Below, piece by piece: positions 6,934 through 13,121 of a stretch of 13,121 nucleotides of DNA (the stretch's first letter is position 1; each line of letters starts with the position of its first letter). A program made the position numbers and the translations under genes. Origin of the DNA: Clostridia bacterium (GTDB lineage Bacteria > Bacillota_A > Clostridia > Oscillospirales > CAG-272). The stretch spans positions 1-13,121 of the forward strand of contig JAFTRT010000026.1 of assembly GCA_017462145.1 (NCBI GenBank), written 5' to 3'. Under the pieces are notes generated by a model that was given only the letters and a program-made list of their open reading frames with translations, did no database searches and was not told the origin of the DNA.

Positions 6934-7463
6934 AGGTTTTAGTTGTTGTCGATATGCAAAAGGATTTTATTGACGGAGCGCTGGGAACGCCCGAGGCCGT
7001 TGCCATCGTTCCCTACATAGAGGAGCGGATCCGAAGCTTTGATGGCACCGTACTGTTTACTAGAGATACCCATTTTGCAGATTATGCACAAACACAGGAG
7101 GGGAAAAAGCTCCCCGTTCCCCATTGCATACAAGGAACCGAAGGCTGGCAGATCCATCCCCGTTTGGAAGCGCTCCGTCGAACCGACCCCATTGATAAGA
7201 TCACCTTTGGCTCCACCGATCTGATCCGGCGGTTGCAGACGATCCCCCATCTTGAGGCTGTCACCTTTGTAGGACTTTGTACCGATATCTGCGTCATTTC
7301 CAATGCCCTTCTGGTAAAAGCATTCTTCCCCGAGCTTCCCCTCACCGTGGATGCCAAGGGCTGTGCCGGCGTGACCCCCGAAAGCCACCAGAATGCCCTC
7401 TCGGCCATGCAAATGTGCCAAATTCATATTGAAGAATCGTCTTCGGAAACGAATCGGGTCTAA
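6930..7463 (+). CDS. Nicotinamidase/isochorismatase-family cysteine hydrolase
   Basis: 177-aa protein of the isochorismatase-like fold. The triad can be read as Asp8 (VVDMQKDF), Lys90 (IDKITFGS) and Cys121 (GLCTDICV). The segment TRDTHFADYAQTQEGKKLP followed by PHCIQGTEGWQIHP is the metal-binding and substrate region typical of nicotinamidases (PncA-like), so hydrolysis of nicotinamide to nicotinate for NAD salvage is the best guess; pyrazinamidase-like or other amidase activity is possible. The start overlaps the upstream stop as ATGA, with AAAAAGGAGAG just ahead. Length fits the shorter clostridial members. Confidence 0.88.
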   Translation: MKVLVVVDMQKDFIDGALGTPEAVAIVPYIEERIRSFDGTVLFTRDTHFADYAQTQEGKKLPVPHCIQGTEGWQIHPRLEALRRTDPIDKITFGSTDLIRRLQTIPHLEAVTFVGLCTDICVISNALLVKAFFPELPLTVDAKGCAGVTPESHQNALSAMQMCQIHIEESSSETNRV

Positions 7464-7492
7464 TATCAAAACCGAAGCCAACAGCTTCGATC

Positions 7493-7531
7493 AAAAAAAG
7501 AACATTTGTCTGCAGACAAATGTTCTTTTTT
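7493..7531. terminator. Bidirectional intrinsic terminator after the cysteine hydrolase
   Basis: A near-perfect palindrome, centred on CTGCAG at 7512/7513, with an A-run on the left and a T-run on the right. The stem GAACATTTGTC pairs with GACAAATGTTC. It can act on both strands, 30 bases past the hydrolase stop. Confidence 0.93.
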
Positions 7532-7545
7532 GTTGCAAAGATCTG

Positions 7546-7594
7546 TGAAGAATGAAGAATGAAGAGTGAAAAATGAAGAGTGAAGAGTGAAAAA
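7546..7594. repeat. Seven tandem 7-bp repeats (TGAARAR)
   Basis: Seven gap-free heptads: TGAAGAA twice, TGAAGAG, TGAAAAA, TGAAGAG twice, TGAAAAA. They lie between two terminator hairpins, downstream of convergent transcription units. This matches the class of short tandemly repeated repetitive (STRR) heptamers. It is non-coding. Confidence 0.9.
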
Positions 7595-7596
7595 GT

Positions 7597-7634
7597 AAAA
7601 ATCGACAAGTTTCTGTCGAAACTTGTCGATTTTT
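7597..7634 (-). terminator. Terminator of tRNA-Ser (hairpin, bidirectional form)
   Basis: 17-bp perfect stem (7597-7613 with 7618-7634), loop TGTC. On the minus strand it starts at the last base of the tRNA CCA end and is followed by TTTTTACTTTTT. Confidence 0.92.
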
Positions 7635-7722
7635 GGCGGAGGGTGTGGGATTCGAACCCACGTGAGATTGCTCTCAAACGGTTTTCAAGACCGCCTCGTT
7701 ATGACCGCTTCGATAACCCTCC
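7634..7722 (-). tRNA. tRNA-Ser (anticodon UGA)
   Basis: 89-nt class II tRNA. The acceptor GGAGGGT pairs with ACCCTCC, the discriminator is G, and the 3' CCA is encoded. The anticodon TGA is the complement of 7685-7687, within CTTGAAA. A long variable arm (GAGAGCAATCTC) and the T-loop segment GGTTCGAATCC confirm a serine tRNA. It decodes UCA and probably other UCN codons. Transcription should come from the sigma-A promoter at 7917-7945 through a leader of almost 190 nt. Confidence 0.96.
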
Positions 7723-7730
7723 GTGGTATC

Positions 7731-7809
7731 ACGGAGAGGTTTGAGAAGCGGCTCGGCGTCAGCCGAATCCGCTGCGTGGTTCATCGGCGAAGCCGATATA
7801 ACCCTCCGT
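7731..7809 (-). ncRNA. Structured tRNA-leader element (predicted three-way junction)
   Basis: On the minus strand the element starts ACGGAGGGTT (7809-7800) and ends AACCTCTCCGT (7741-7731), which pair with one bulged base. Inside are two strong hairpins: ATCGGC/GCCGAT at 7783-7797, and AGCGG..CGGC/GCCG..CCGCT at 7747-7773 with a TGAC loop. The first 12 bases duplicate those at the tRNA-Ser 5' end (7713-7724), and the closing strand could pair with either copy. It may be a regulatory or processing leader, a remnant of a duplicated tRNA-Ser, or an inserted palindromic element. The structure is read from complementarity only. Confidence 0.5.
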
Positions 7810-7861
7810 AAGAATGCTACCACTGCATGCATCGTGATCCCGTATGCATGGGATGTTCATG

Positions 7862-7894
7862 GATAAAGCTTGGAGCGATACTCCAAGCCTTATC
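7862..7894 (-). other. Leader hairpin between the tRNA promoter and the junction element
   Basis: GATAA-GCTTGGAG paired with CTCCAAGC-TTATC around a 5-nt loop (7876-7880), with a single mismatch (7867/7889). It begins about 23 bases downstream of the tRNA promoter -10 on the minus strand, and no T-tract follows, so it does not look like a terminator. Confidence 0.55.
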
Positions 7895-7916
7895 ATTTTC
7901 CTGTATTCCAGCAACT

Positions 7917-7945
7917 ATTGTATCACAGGATCGTCCGTTTGTCAA
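7917..7945 (-). promoter_or_regulatory. Sigma-A promoter for tRNA-Ser
   Basis: On the minus strand: TTGACA (complement of 7940-7945), 17-bp spacer, TACAAT (complement of 7917-7922). It lies just past the stop of the M14 gene, with no clear terminator between them, so some read-through from that gene is possible. Confidence 0.92.
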
Positions 7946-7993
7946 GAAAAAGTTCAAAATCACAACCCAAAGCTTTTCCCAAGCGTTTTCTTC

Positions 7994-9100
7994 TTATCCA
8001 ACCGCTTCCTGCTCTCCGTAGGCCATCAGGATCCAAAGCAGATCTTGATTCTGTTCCCAAATGGTTGAAAACTGCTCGATGGGCAGAGGACACGCATCGA
8101 CGCCCGTCTCAATATTCAAAGACGGAATCCCCAAATGCAAGCAGCACCAATCGTTATAGCTGGCATCTGCCTGTTCAAAGGTCTGTTGCAGGCGATAACC
8201 GTTCATCCGATGGATCTGCTCAGCCAGTCGAATGGTCTGCGCTCGAACGGTCCCGGTCTGTCCGCAATCCCAATACAGGATTTCTCCTTGAGAATGGAGC
8301 GATATCGAGCAAACAAGTCCCTGCATACTCTCGGTCAGCCGCATCAAGGCTTGCGTTTCCGGCTCGGAATTGGGTGCGCTCCCCTTATACCGCTGAGAGC
8401 TTGGATGTACGATCCCCGTTTGCAGCTTCTCCCATCCACCGATTCCGAAATTACGATTGAGATCAACGCCGGCGGCATTGGCCTTCCAATGGATCAAGTA
8501 TTCTTCAATGGTAGCATAATGCTGACCGTAGCCGTAATTTCGTTTATCGCTGTCAAAAATATGAACGATCCCATCTCGCAAGGACTCACTGCGGATTCCC
8601 GCCAAGCCCTTTTGGCTGATGGTCACACCGTCCGGATTCACCATGGGAACCAAGCGAAAGGAGGTCTGCTTCCAAGAATCCGCTCCAACGGCTTCCCCAC
8701 TCGTTCCTGTTGCGCAGAGGGAAAGCAACAGCTGCTCGGCGAGCTCCATCAACAGCATGGGAGTCATATATTCCCGTCCGTGGATCCCCGCATTGACCAT
8801 GATCTGCCGGGGGGCATCCGCCGCACCGATATCGGCATAATAGATTTCCCGTCCGTCCAGACTTTTCCCTGCCGATGCCACTCGAACCAACTCCGGATAT
8901 TGAGCAGCCAATAAAAACAGATCCTCCTCCATTTCCTCATAGGTATACTCCGCTTTGGAAGTATCCACAATCTCGGTGTCCCAAAAAGGTGCTGTTGTCT
9001 CTTCCCCGCCTTCCGAGGAGCAAGCAGCCGATACAAGCAGGATCAGTGCCAACAAAACGGCAATCAAACGGTATGAATCGACCCGAACCAAGCCAAGCAC
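7994..9100 (-). CDS. M14 peptidase lipoprotein, gamma-D-Glu-diamino-acid endopeptidase type
   Basis: 368-aa zinc carboxypeptidase-fold protein. Residues 1-27 form a lipoprotein signal (VSAAC, Cys27), so it acts outside the membrane. M14 residues are complete: His107 and Glu110 (GIHGREY), VNPDGV, the DLNRNF substrate clamp (213-218), the third zinc ligand His269 and base Glu331 (NIETG). The SLHSQGEILYW segment resembles the HTQGEEIYW motif of gamma-D-glutamyl-L-diamino-acid endopeptidase I, which cleaves peptidoglycan stem peptides, so cell-wall turnover is more likely than protein digestion. GTG 9100 is preferred over GTG 9106 because AGGAGG is seven bases from the former and almost touches the latter. 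Its promoter region is shared, divergently, with the M23 gene. Confidence 0.88.
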   Translation of the reverse strand: MLGLVRVDSYRLIAVLLALILLVSAACSSEGGEETTAPFWDTEIVDTSKAEYTYEEMEEDLFLLAAQYPELVRVASAGKSLDGREIYYADIGAADAPRQIMVNAGIHGREYMTPMLLMELAEQLLLSLCATGTSGEAVGADSWKQTSFRLVPMVNPDGVTISQKGLAGIRSESLRDGIVHIFDSDKRNYGYGQHYATIEEYLIHWKANAAGVDLNRNFGIGGWEKLQTGIVHPSSQRYKGSAPNSEPETQALMRLTESMQGLVCSISLHSQGEILYWDCGQTGTVRAQTIRLAEQIHRMNGYRLQQTFEQADASYNDWCCLHLGIPSLNIETGVDACPLPIEQFSTIWEQNQDLLWILMAYGEQEAVG

Positions 9101-9134
9101 AACCACTCCTCCTTTTTTGAAATCTTCCTCTTAT

Positions 9135-9163
9135 ATCATATCATAAAATGCTTTTTTTTGCAA
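9135..9163 (-). promoter_or_regulatory. Sigma-A-like promoter of the M14 lipoprotein gene
   Basis: On the minus strand: TTGCAA (9158-9163), 17-bp spacer, TATGAT (complement of 9135-9140). A second TATGAT overlaps the end of the spacer but is badly spaced. Confidence 0.8.
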
Positions 9164-9193
9164 CACGCTTTGTTTTGAAAAAACAGCTTTCTG

Positions 9194-9223
9194 TGAATAA
9201 AACAAAAAAGCACGTCCATACTA
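9194..9223 (+). promoter_or_regulatory. Putative sigma-G (forespore) promoter of the M23 gene
   Basis: TGAATA at 9194-9199, 17 bp, CATACTA at 9217-9223. Both boxes match the Bacillus subtilis sigma-G consensus exactly. The predicted start lies about 20 bases before the ribosome site. A sigma-A alternative (TTGAAA 9175-9180, TAAAAC 9198-9203) is weaker. Confidence 0.65.
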
Positions 9224-9268
9224 ACAACAGGAAACAAGACAAAAACAAGACAAAGGAGTCCTACCGTA

Positions 9269-10012
9269 ATGCAAACACCTCAAGACAAAAAAAGCTTTTC
9301 CCAACGGCTGAAGGATTTGAAGATCAGCCGTTCCGGTATTTTGACTGCCCTGCTCCTGTTGGTAACGCTGACCATCATCATTTCGGTGACCGTTGCCACC
9401 AACCGTTCCAAAGCACCCGTGACAGAGGATACCACAACTCGGAAGCCCTCTACCACCACACGCCCCACGGAGAGCCAAACCACTACCGAGCCGCCCCGTG
9501 AAGAGACGACCACACCTCCCGCCGGCACAGGCAGCACATCGGTGGAAAACAAGCTTCCCTCTCTGATCCTGCCCGTAAGCGGCGTGCTCTCCCAAAAGCA
9601 CGATCCGGCCTTACAGGTCTTTTCCACCACCATGAAGGACTACCGTGTGCACATCGGCCTTGATATCGGAACCGAAGCAGATGCTCCCGTATATGCAGCC
9701 GCTGACGGAACGGTATCCAAGATTTGGGAGGACGTACGCATGGGACAATGCATTGCCATTCGGCACACCGGTGGATGCGTGACCTACTATAAGAACCTGT
9801 CCGAAACGTTGCCCGATGGAATTGCAGAGGGTGTTTCGGTTCGTTCGGGTCAGCTGATTGCCACGGTGGGCGAAACCGCCATGGTGGAGGTTGCTGAAGA
9901 GCCCCATCTTCATTTTGAAATGACGGTCAACGAATTGGCCGTGGATCCCTTGGAGTATTTTGACGAAAAGGCCTTGGAGTCTCTCTCCATTGATGCCTCT
10001 CACGGCGAATGA
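9269..10012 (+). CDS. SpoIIQ-like M23 peptidase, membrane-anchored
   Basis: 247 aa. Residues 1-22 are polar and basic, 24-43 form one transmembrane helix, and 46-95 are a Thr/Pro/Glu linker. The M23 (LytM) domain follows with an intact zinc site: His128 and Asp132 (HIGLDIG), His213 and His215 (HLHFEM). Arrangement, length and the VFSTTMKDYRVHIGLDI and EEPHLHFEM segments resemble clostridial SpoIIQ, the forespore half of the channel that spans the forespore-mother cell gap with SpoIIIAH; in clostridia the M23 site is often intact, unlike B. subtilis. The sigma-G-like promoter supports this. ATG 9269 follows AAAGGAG by 10 bases. A vegetative cell-wall endopeptidase is the main alternative. Confidence 0.85.
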   Translation: MQTPQDKKSFSQRLKDLKISRSGILTALLLLVTLTIIISVTVATNRSKAPVTEDTTTRKPSTTTRPTESQTTTEPPREETTTPPAGTGSTSVENKLPSLILPVSGVLSQKHDPALQVFSTTMKDYRVHIGLDIGTEADAPVYAAADGTVSKIWEDVRMGQCIAIRHTGGCVTYYKNLSETLPDGIAEGVSVRSGQLIATVGETAMVEVAEEPHLHFEMTVNELAVDPLEYFDEKALESLSIDASHGE

Positions 10013-10022
10013 TCCAAAAAGC

Positions 10023-10054
10023 AAAGCCGCACCGAGTTTCGGTGCGGCTTTTTT
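10023..10054. terminator. Terminator between the M23 gene and the small peptide gene
   Basis: 13-bp perfect stem (10023-10035 with 10039-10051), loop GTT, T-run to 10054, ten bases past the M23 stop. On the minus strand it is followed by TTTGCTTTTT, so it probably also ends the small convergent gene. Confidence 0.92.
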
Positions 10055-10062
10055 GGAACGGA

Positions 10063-10149
10063 TCAACCGCAGCAGCAGAACAAAACCAAGAGAGCGATGA
10101 TGATCAGCCAAACGGTATTATTCTCAAACAGATTGCACAGACAGTTCAT
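10063..10149 (-). CDS. 28-aa Cys-rich single-pass membrane peptide
   Basis: A tiny gene: ATG at 10149, stop at 10063, with AAGGAGG ideally placed upstream. The peptide begins MNCLCNLFENN, continues with a hydrophobic helix (WLIIIALLVLF) and ends in CCCG. This layout matches a family of very short proteins seen in many Clostridia, sometimes labelled 'chorion class high-cysteine protein' in databases; that label is from memory and not informative. The ribosome site, the helix bounded by Cys pairs and the terminator after the gene support real expression. A CATACTAT box on the minus strand (complement of about 10189-10196) could be a -10 for a sporulation sigma factor, but no matching -35 is seen. 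Function unknown. Confidence 0.82.
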   Translation of the reverse strand: MNCLCNLFENNTVWLIIIALLVLFCCCG

Positions 10150-10235
10150 TTGCTGTCCTCCTTCAGAACTTGATTGTAAGGGGCGTTGCCCTTCGATATC
10201 ATAGTATGAAAGGAGGCGCAGTTTGGTGACGGTGC

Positions 10236-11303
10236 TCAACAGATCTCGTCGTCAAAATCCACAGGACGGCCCAGCTCATCCGAAAGGAAGGCGGCTTCCA
10301 TGATCTTCATCACACGCATCAGCTGTGCGTGCGTAACGATCTGCTCTGCCTTTCCGTCCACAGCCAGACAAACGTTGCGGTAGAAATCGTGCACATCCGA
10401 CTCGGGACGAACGATCTCACTCTCCACGATGGTCTTTTCATCTCTGGGGGCCATGGTCTTGGTCAGACCTGCGGCAGTCACCACGGGAACCACGTCCTTT
10501 TCTTCCCAGTTCTTACAGCAGACCACACGGCAATTATCCTTCCAATCTGCCACCATGGCACTTCCGTTGCTTCCCGTCATATAGAAACGAGGCAGCGCAA
10601 TAAAGTGAGAGGTACCAACCTCAATGCGTGCGGTCAGATCGCCCTCAAAATACAGATCCAGCTTGAAGCCGTCGTCTACTTCATAATTGGTGATATGATC
10701 GCAACGGCAGTAGATGCGCTCGATCTTACGGTCATATACGATCCCCAGCATTTGGTCGATCAAATGGACACCCCAGTCCAAGATCATACCGCCGCCGTGA
10801 ATCTTCTTTCCTCTCCAGTCGCCGGGAATACCCCGAGAGCCCTGCACACGGGATTCAATCCCAAACACCTCTCCCAGATCACCGGAGGCATAAGCCTGCT
10901 TCATCATCAGATAATCCTTATCCCAACGGCGGTTCTGATGAACGGTAAACAGCTTTCCCGTACGGTTGGAGGCATCGATCATCTCCTGCAGATCCTCATG
11001 AGAAAGGGTCACGGGCTTTTCGCTGATGACGTTCTTCCCTGCTTCCATGGCCGCAATGGCATAAGGCTTATGAAGTTCGTTGGGAATAGCCAGCGTTACG
11101 ATCTCCACCGTAGGATCGGACAACAGAGCATTCCAATCCTCATAAACATGGATGCCCCGCTCCTTTGCCAGCTCGCAACGATCCTCTGCAATATCACAGA
11201 TTCCTGCCAGCTCGGCCACGTCACTGGCCAACAGATACTTGGCGTGCCAGCCGCCCATTCCGCCGTAGCCTACAATCGCAATTCGTTTTTTTTGGATACT
11301 CAT
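10236..11303 (-). CDS. Gfo/Idh/MocA-family NAD(P)-dependent oxidoreductase
   Basis: 355-aa two-domain dehydrogenase. The Rossmann fold opens with RIAIVGYGGMGGWHA (Gly12, Gly14, Gly17). The family signature SEKPVTLS places the catalytic Lys at 96, and MILDWGVHLIDQMLG gives Asp176 and His180 of the active site in the C-terminal domain. Members oxidise or reduce sugars, inositols or related polyols at a ring carbon; the exact substrate cannot be read here. ATG 11303 is chosen because AGGAGGA lies eight bases upstream and the Rossmann strand starts at residue 7; the upstream extension lacks both. It stands alone with its own promoter and no sugar transport or isomerase genes nearby. Confidence 0.93.
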   Translation of the reverse strand: MSIQKKRIAIVGYGGMGGWHAKYLLASDVAELAGICDIAEDRCELAKERGIHVYEDWNALLSDPTVEIVTLAIPNELHKPYAIAAMEAGKNVISEKPVTLSHEDLQEMIDASNRTGKLFTVHQNRRWDKDYLMMKQAYASGDLGEVFGIESRVQGSRGIPGDWRGKKIHGGGMILDWGVHLIDQMLGIVYDRKIERIYCRCDHITNYEVDDGFKLDLYFEGDLTARIEVGTSHFIALPRFYMTGSNGSAMVADWKDNCRVVCCKNWEEKDVVPVVTAAGLTKTMAPRDEKTIVESEIVRPESDVHDFYRNVCLAVDGKAEQIVTHAQLMRVMKIMEAAFLSDELGRPVDFDDEIC

Positions 11304-11349
11304 GTTGATTCCTCCTGTATTGGATGGTATTTCAAATTCGTTCAAGGGT

Positions 11350-11378
11350 ATTATAAGACATTTTTCAAAGCATTTCAA
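11350..11378 (-). promoter_or_regulatory. Sigma-A promoter of the oxidoreductase gene
   Basis: On the minus strand: TTGAAA (complement of 11373-11378), 17-bp spacer, TATAAT (complement of 11350-11355). Confidence 0.92.
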
Positions 11379-11482
11379 GTCATTTTCTGAAAAATATCAG
11401 TCATTTTTTGCTTTTTTCGGTCTGAGCGTCCATTTTTCCCGAAAAAAATCTTCCTCCCCTCGGCTTTTTTGGAAAAATCCTA

Positions 11483-11511
11483 TTGTAGAAATCGAAAAAA
11501 TATTATATAAT
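11483..11511 (+). promoter_or_regulatory. Sigma-A promoter of lepA
   Basis: TTGTAG at 11483-11488, 17-bp spacer, TATAAT at 11506-11511. The leader is about 25 bases. It diverges from the oxidoreductase promoter; the gap between the two has no clear operator, only a loose TTTTTTCGG/CCGAAAAAA inverted repeat (11412-11447). Confidence 0.85.
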
Positions 11512-11542
11512 ATAGTTGTATTTTGAAAGCAGAGGAACATTC

Positions 11543-13121
11543 ATGTCTAATACGGAAAAGCAAAAACATATTCGAAATTTTTCTATCATTGCCCACATCG
11601 ACCACGGCAAATCCACCTTAGCTGACCGAATCTTGGAAGCCACCGAGACCGTCTCCAAGCGAGAGATGGAGGATCAGCTGTTGGACAGCATGGAGCTGGA
11701 GCGGGAGCGAGGCATTACCATCAAGGCAACTGCCGTCCGCTTGACGCACACGGCAGAGGACGGCGAGGTGTATGAGTTCAACCTCATCGACACCCCCGGT
11801 CACGTGGACTTCAATTACGAGGTCTCCCGTTCGCTCAACGCCTGCGACGGTGCCCTTTTGGTCGTGGATGCCACCCAGGGAATCGAGGCACAGACCTTGG
11901 CCAACGCCTATCTGGCGGTGGATGCTAATCTGGAGATCGTTCCCGTCATTAATAAGATCGACCTGCCTTCGGCCGATCCCGACCGTTGCCGCGCCGAGAT
12001 CGAGGATATCATTGGAATTCCTGCGGAGGGATGCCCTGCCGTTTCGGCCAAAACAGGCTTGAATATTGAGGATGTTCTGAAGGCCGTGGTGGAACAGATC
12101 CCTGCCCCCGTGGGCGATGCAGATGCCCCCTTAAAGGCTTTGATCTTTGACTCCTACTACGACAGCTATCTGGGTGTCGTCGTCAACATACGGATCTTTG
12201 ACGGACAGGTACGGTCGGGAGATCGTATCCGTCTGATGAGCAACGGTGCTACCTTTGACGTGGTGGACGTAGGCTATATGACCCCTTTCGGCCTGCAAAA
12301 ATGCGACCTGCTTTCGGCAGGCGACGTTGGCTATCTCACCGCCTCGATCAAGAGCGTGGGGGACACCCAGGTAGGAGATACCGTGACGTTGGATGCCCAA
12401 CCGACAGCAGAAGCACTTCCCGGCTTTCAGGAAGTCCGCCCCATGGTCTATGCGGGTATTTACCCGGCTGACGGCGCACGGTACGGTGACCTGCGGGATG
12501 CCTTGGAAAAGCTTCAGCTCAATGATGCTGCTCTGGTTTACGAGCCCGAGACCTCCATTGCACTTGGCTTTGGCTTCCGTTGCGGCTTTTTGGGTCTTCT
12601 CCACATGGAGATCATTGAGGAACGGTTGGAACGGGAATTCAATCTGGATCTCATCACTACCGCTCCCTCCGTTATCTATCGCATCAAGCGAAAGGATGGG
12701 GAGACGGTCATGATCGACAACCCCTCCAACTTCCCTCCCGCCGATGAAATCGATGTGGCCTACGAGCCCATTGTTCGAGCCAATATCATCACCCCCACCG
12801 ATTACGTGGGAGGCTTGATGGATCTGTGTCAGGATCGTCGAGGCAATTTCTTGGATATGAAATATCTGGATACCTCCCGTGTGGAGCTTCACTACGACCT
12901 GCCTCTCAACGAGATCATTTACGATTTCTTTGACGCCATGAAGAGCCGCTCACGGGGCTACGCTTCCCTGGATTATGAGCTGGGCGATTACGTGCCCAGT
13001 AAGCTGGTCAAGCTGGACTTTTTGCTCAACAGTGAGCAAGTAGATGCGCTGTCCTTCATCGTTCACGAGGAAAAGGCCTATGGCCGTGCCCGCCGCATTG
13101 CGGAAAAGCTGAAGGAGAATA
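11543..13121 (+). CDS. lepA: Elongation factor 4 (LepA), truncated by right edge
   Basis: Ribosome-associated translational GTPase that back-translocates or remodels ribosomes during stress and assists initiation. 526 codons are visible of about 600. G motifs are complete: AHIDHGKS (17-24), RGITI, DTPGH (83-87), NKID (137-140) and SAK (168-170). Domain II follows, then the EF-G-like part with [16 protein letters not shown], which is diagnostic of LepA, and the start of its unique C-terminal domain ([17 protein letters not shown]). ATG 11543 follows AGAGGAA. The remaining C-terminal residues lie beyond the window. Confidence 0.97.
   Translation, partial: MSNTEKQKHIRNFSIIAHIDHGKSTLADRILEATETVSKREMEDQLLDSMELERERGITIKATAVRLTHTAEDGEVYEFNLIDTPGHVDFNYEVSRSLNACDGALLVVDATQGIEAQTLANAYLAVDANLEIVPVINKIDLPSADPDRCRAEIEDIIGIPAEGCPAVSAKTGLNIEDVLKAVVEQIPAPVGDADAPLKALIFDSYYDSYLGVVVNIRIFDGQVRSGDRIRLMSNGATFDVVDVGYMTPFGLQKCDLLSAGDVGYLTASIKSVGDTQVGDTVTLDAQPTAEALPGFQEVRPMVYAGIYPADGARYGDLRDALEKLQLNDAALVYEPETSIALGFGFRCGFLGLLHMEIIEERLEREFNLDLITTAPSVIYRIKRKDGETVMIDNPSNFPPADEIDVAYEPIVRANIITPTDYVGGLMDLCQDRRGNFLDMKYLDTSRVELHYDLPLNEIIYDFFDAMKSRSRGYASLDYELGDYVPSKLVKLDFLLNSEQVDALSFIVHEEKAYGRARRIAEKLKEN

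Noticed and set aside
7342..7677. Leftward ORF through the heptad repeats and tRNA end
   Set aside because: The FTFSLFTLHFSLFILHSS stretch is simply the translated 7-bp repeat and the start lies in the tRNA; a well-known kind of false gene.
7623..7811. Rightward 62-codon ORF over the tRNA
   Set aside because: It is the antisense of tRNA-Ser and its leader; sequences like CGIRTH are typical mistranslations of tRNA.
7811..7916. T-box riboswitch upstream of tRNA-Ser
   Set aside because: No T-box core sequence or specifier stem was seen, and T-boxes control synthetase or amino-acid genes, not tRNA genes.
10150..10235. Further small gene or terminator between the 28-aa gene and the oxidoreductase
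   Set aside because: Only a 5-bp-stem AAGGG/CCCTT repeat and a short ATGAAAGGAGG stretch with an early stop are present; neither gives a convincing feature.
10329..11390. 353-codon open frame antisense to the oxidoreductase
   Set aside because: The minus-strand gene has clear Gfo/Idh/MocA motifs, ribosome site and promoter. The antisense product has no family features.

Overview
The window looks like chromosomal DNA from a spore-forming member of the Clostridia, of the gut Oscillospirales/Christensenellales kind. The reasons are the moderately high GC, consensus sigma-A promoters with 17-bp spacers, strong AGGAGG ribosome binding sites, several lipoproteins with Thr/Glu/Pro-rich linkers, a DUF6472-type Cys protein, a tiny Cys-rich membrane peptide, a SpoIIQ-type M23 protein and a near-perfect sigma-G promoter. 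The lineage is inferred from these features. No plasmid, phage or CRISPR hallmark is visible.

Layout. 1-613 (-): start of a BspA-like leucine-rich-repeat lipoprotein that runs off the left edge. 614-1051: non-coding, with a 14-A run and two related hairpin repeats in opposite orientation. 1052-4092 (+): a tight operon of a CCA-adding enzyme (cca), RuvX/YqgF, a 68-aa four-Cys protein and a DUF2974 alpha/beta-hydrolase, closed by a strong terminator. 4229-6175 (+): a single-gene unit, with its own promoter and terminator, for a large lipoprotein carrying the motif set of GT80-type bacterial sialyltransferases. 6298-7463 (+): a YgjP-like metalloprotease and an overlapping nicotinamidase/isochorismatase-family hydrolase. 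7493-7634: two terminator hairpins around seven 7-bp repeats. 7634-7722 (-): tRNA-Ser(UGA), preceded by an unusually long and structured leader. 7994-9100 (-) and 9269-10012 (+): two divergent predicted peptidoglycan hydrolases, an M14 lipoprotein and a SpoIIQ-like M23 membrane protein. 10063-10149 (-): a 28-aa membrane peptide. 10236-11303 (-): a Gfo/Idh/MocA oxidoreductase. 11543-13121 (+): lepA, cut by the right edge.

How the parts relate. cca, ruvX, the tRNA and lepA are RNA and translation housekeeping. The M14/M23 pair points to cell-wall remodelling, probably during sporulation. The most novel candidate is the GT80-like lipoprotein, an apparently surface-anchored glycosyltransferase in a Gram-positive with no sialic-acid genes in view. 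The second is the tRNA-Ser leader, which has a copy of the tRNA 5' end and a complementary segment that could pair with either copy.
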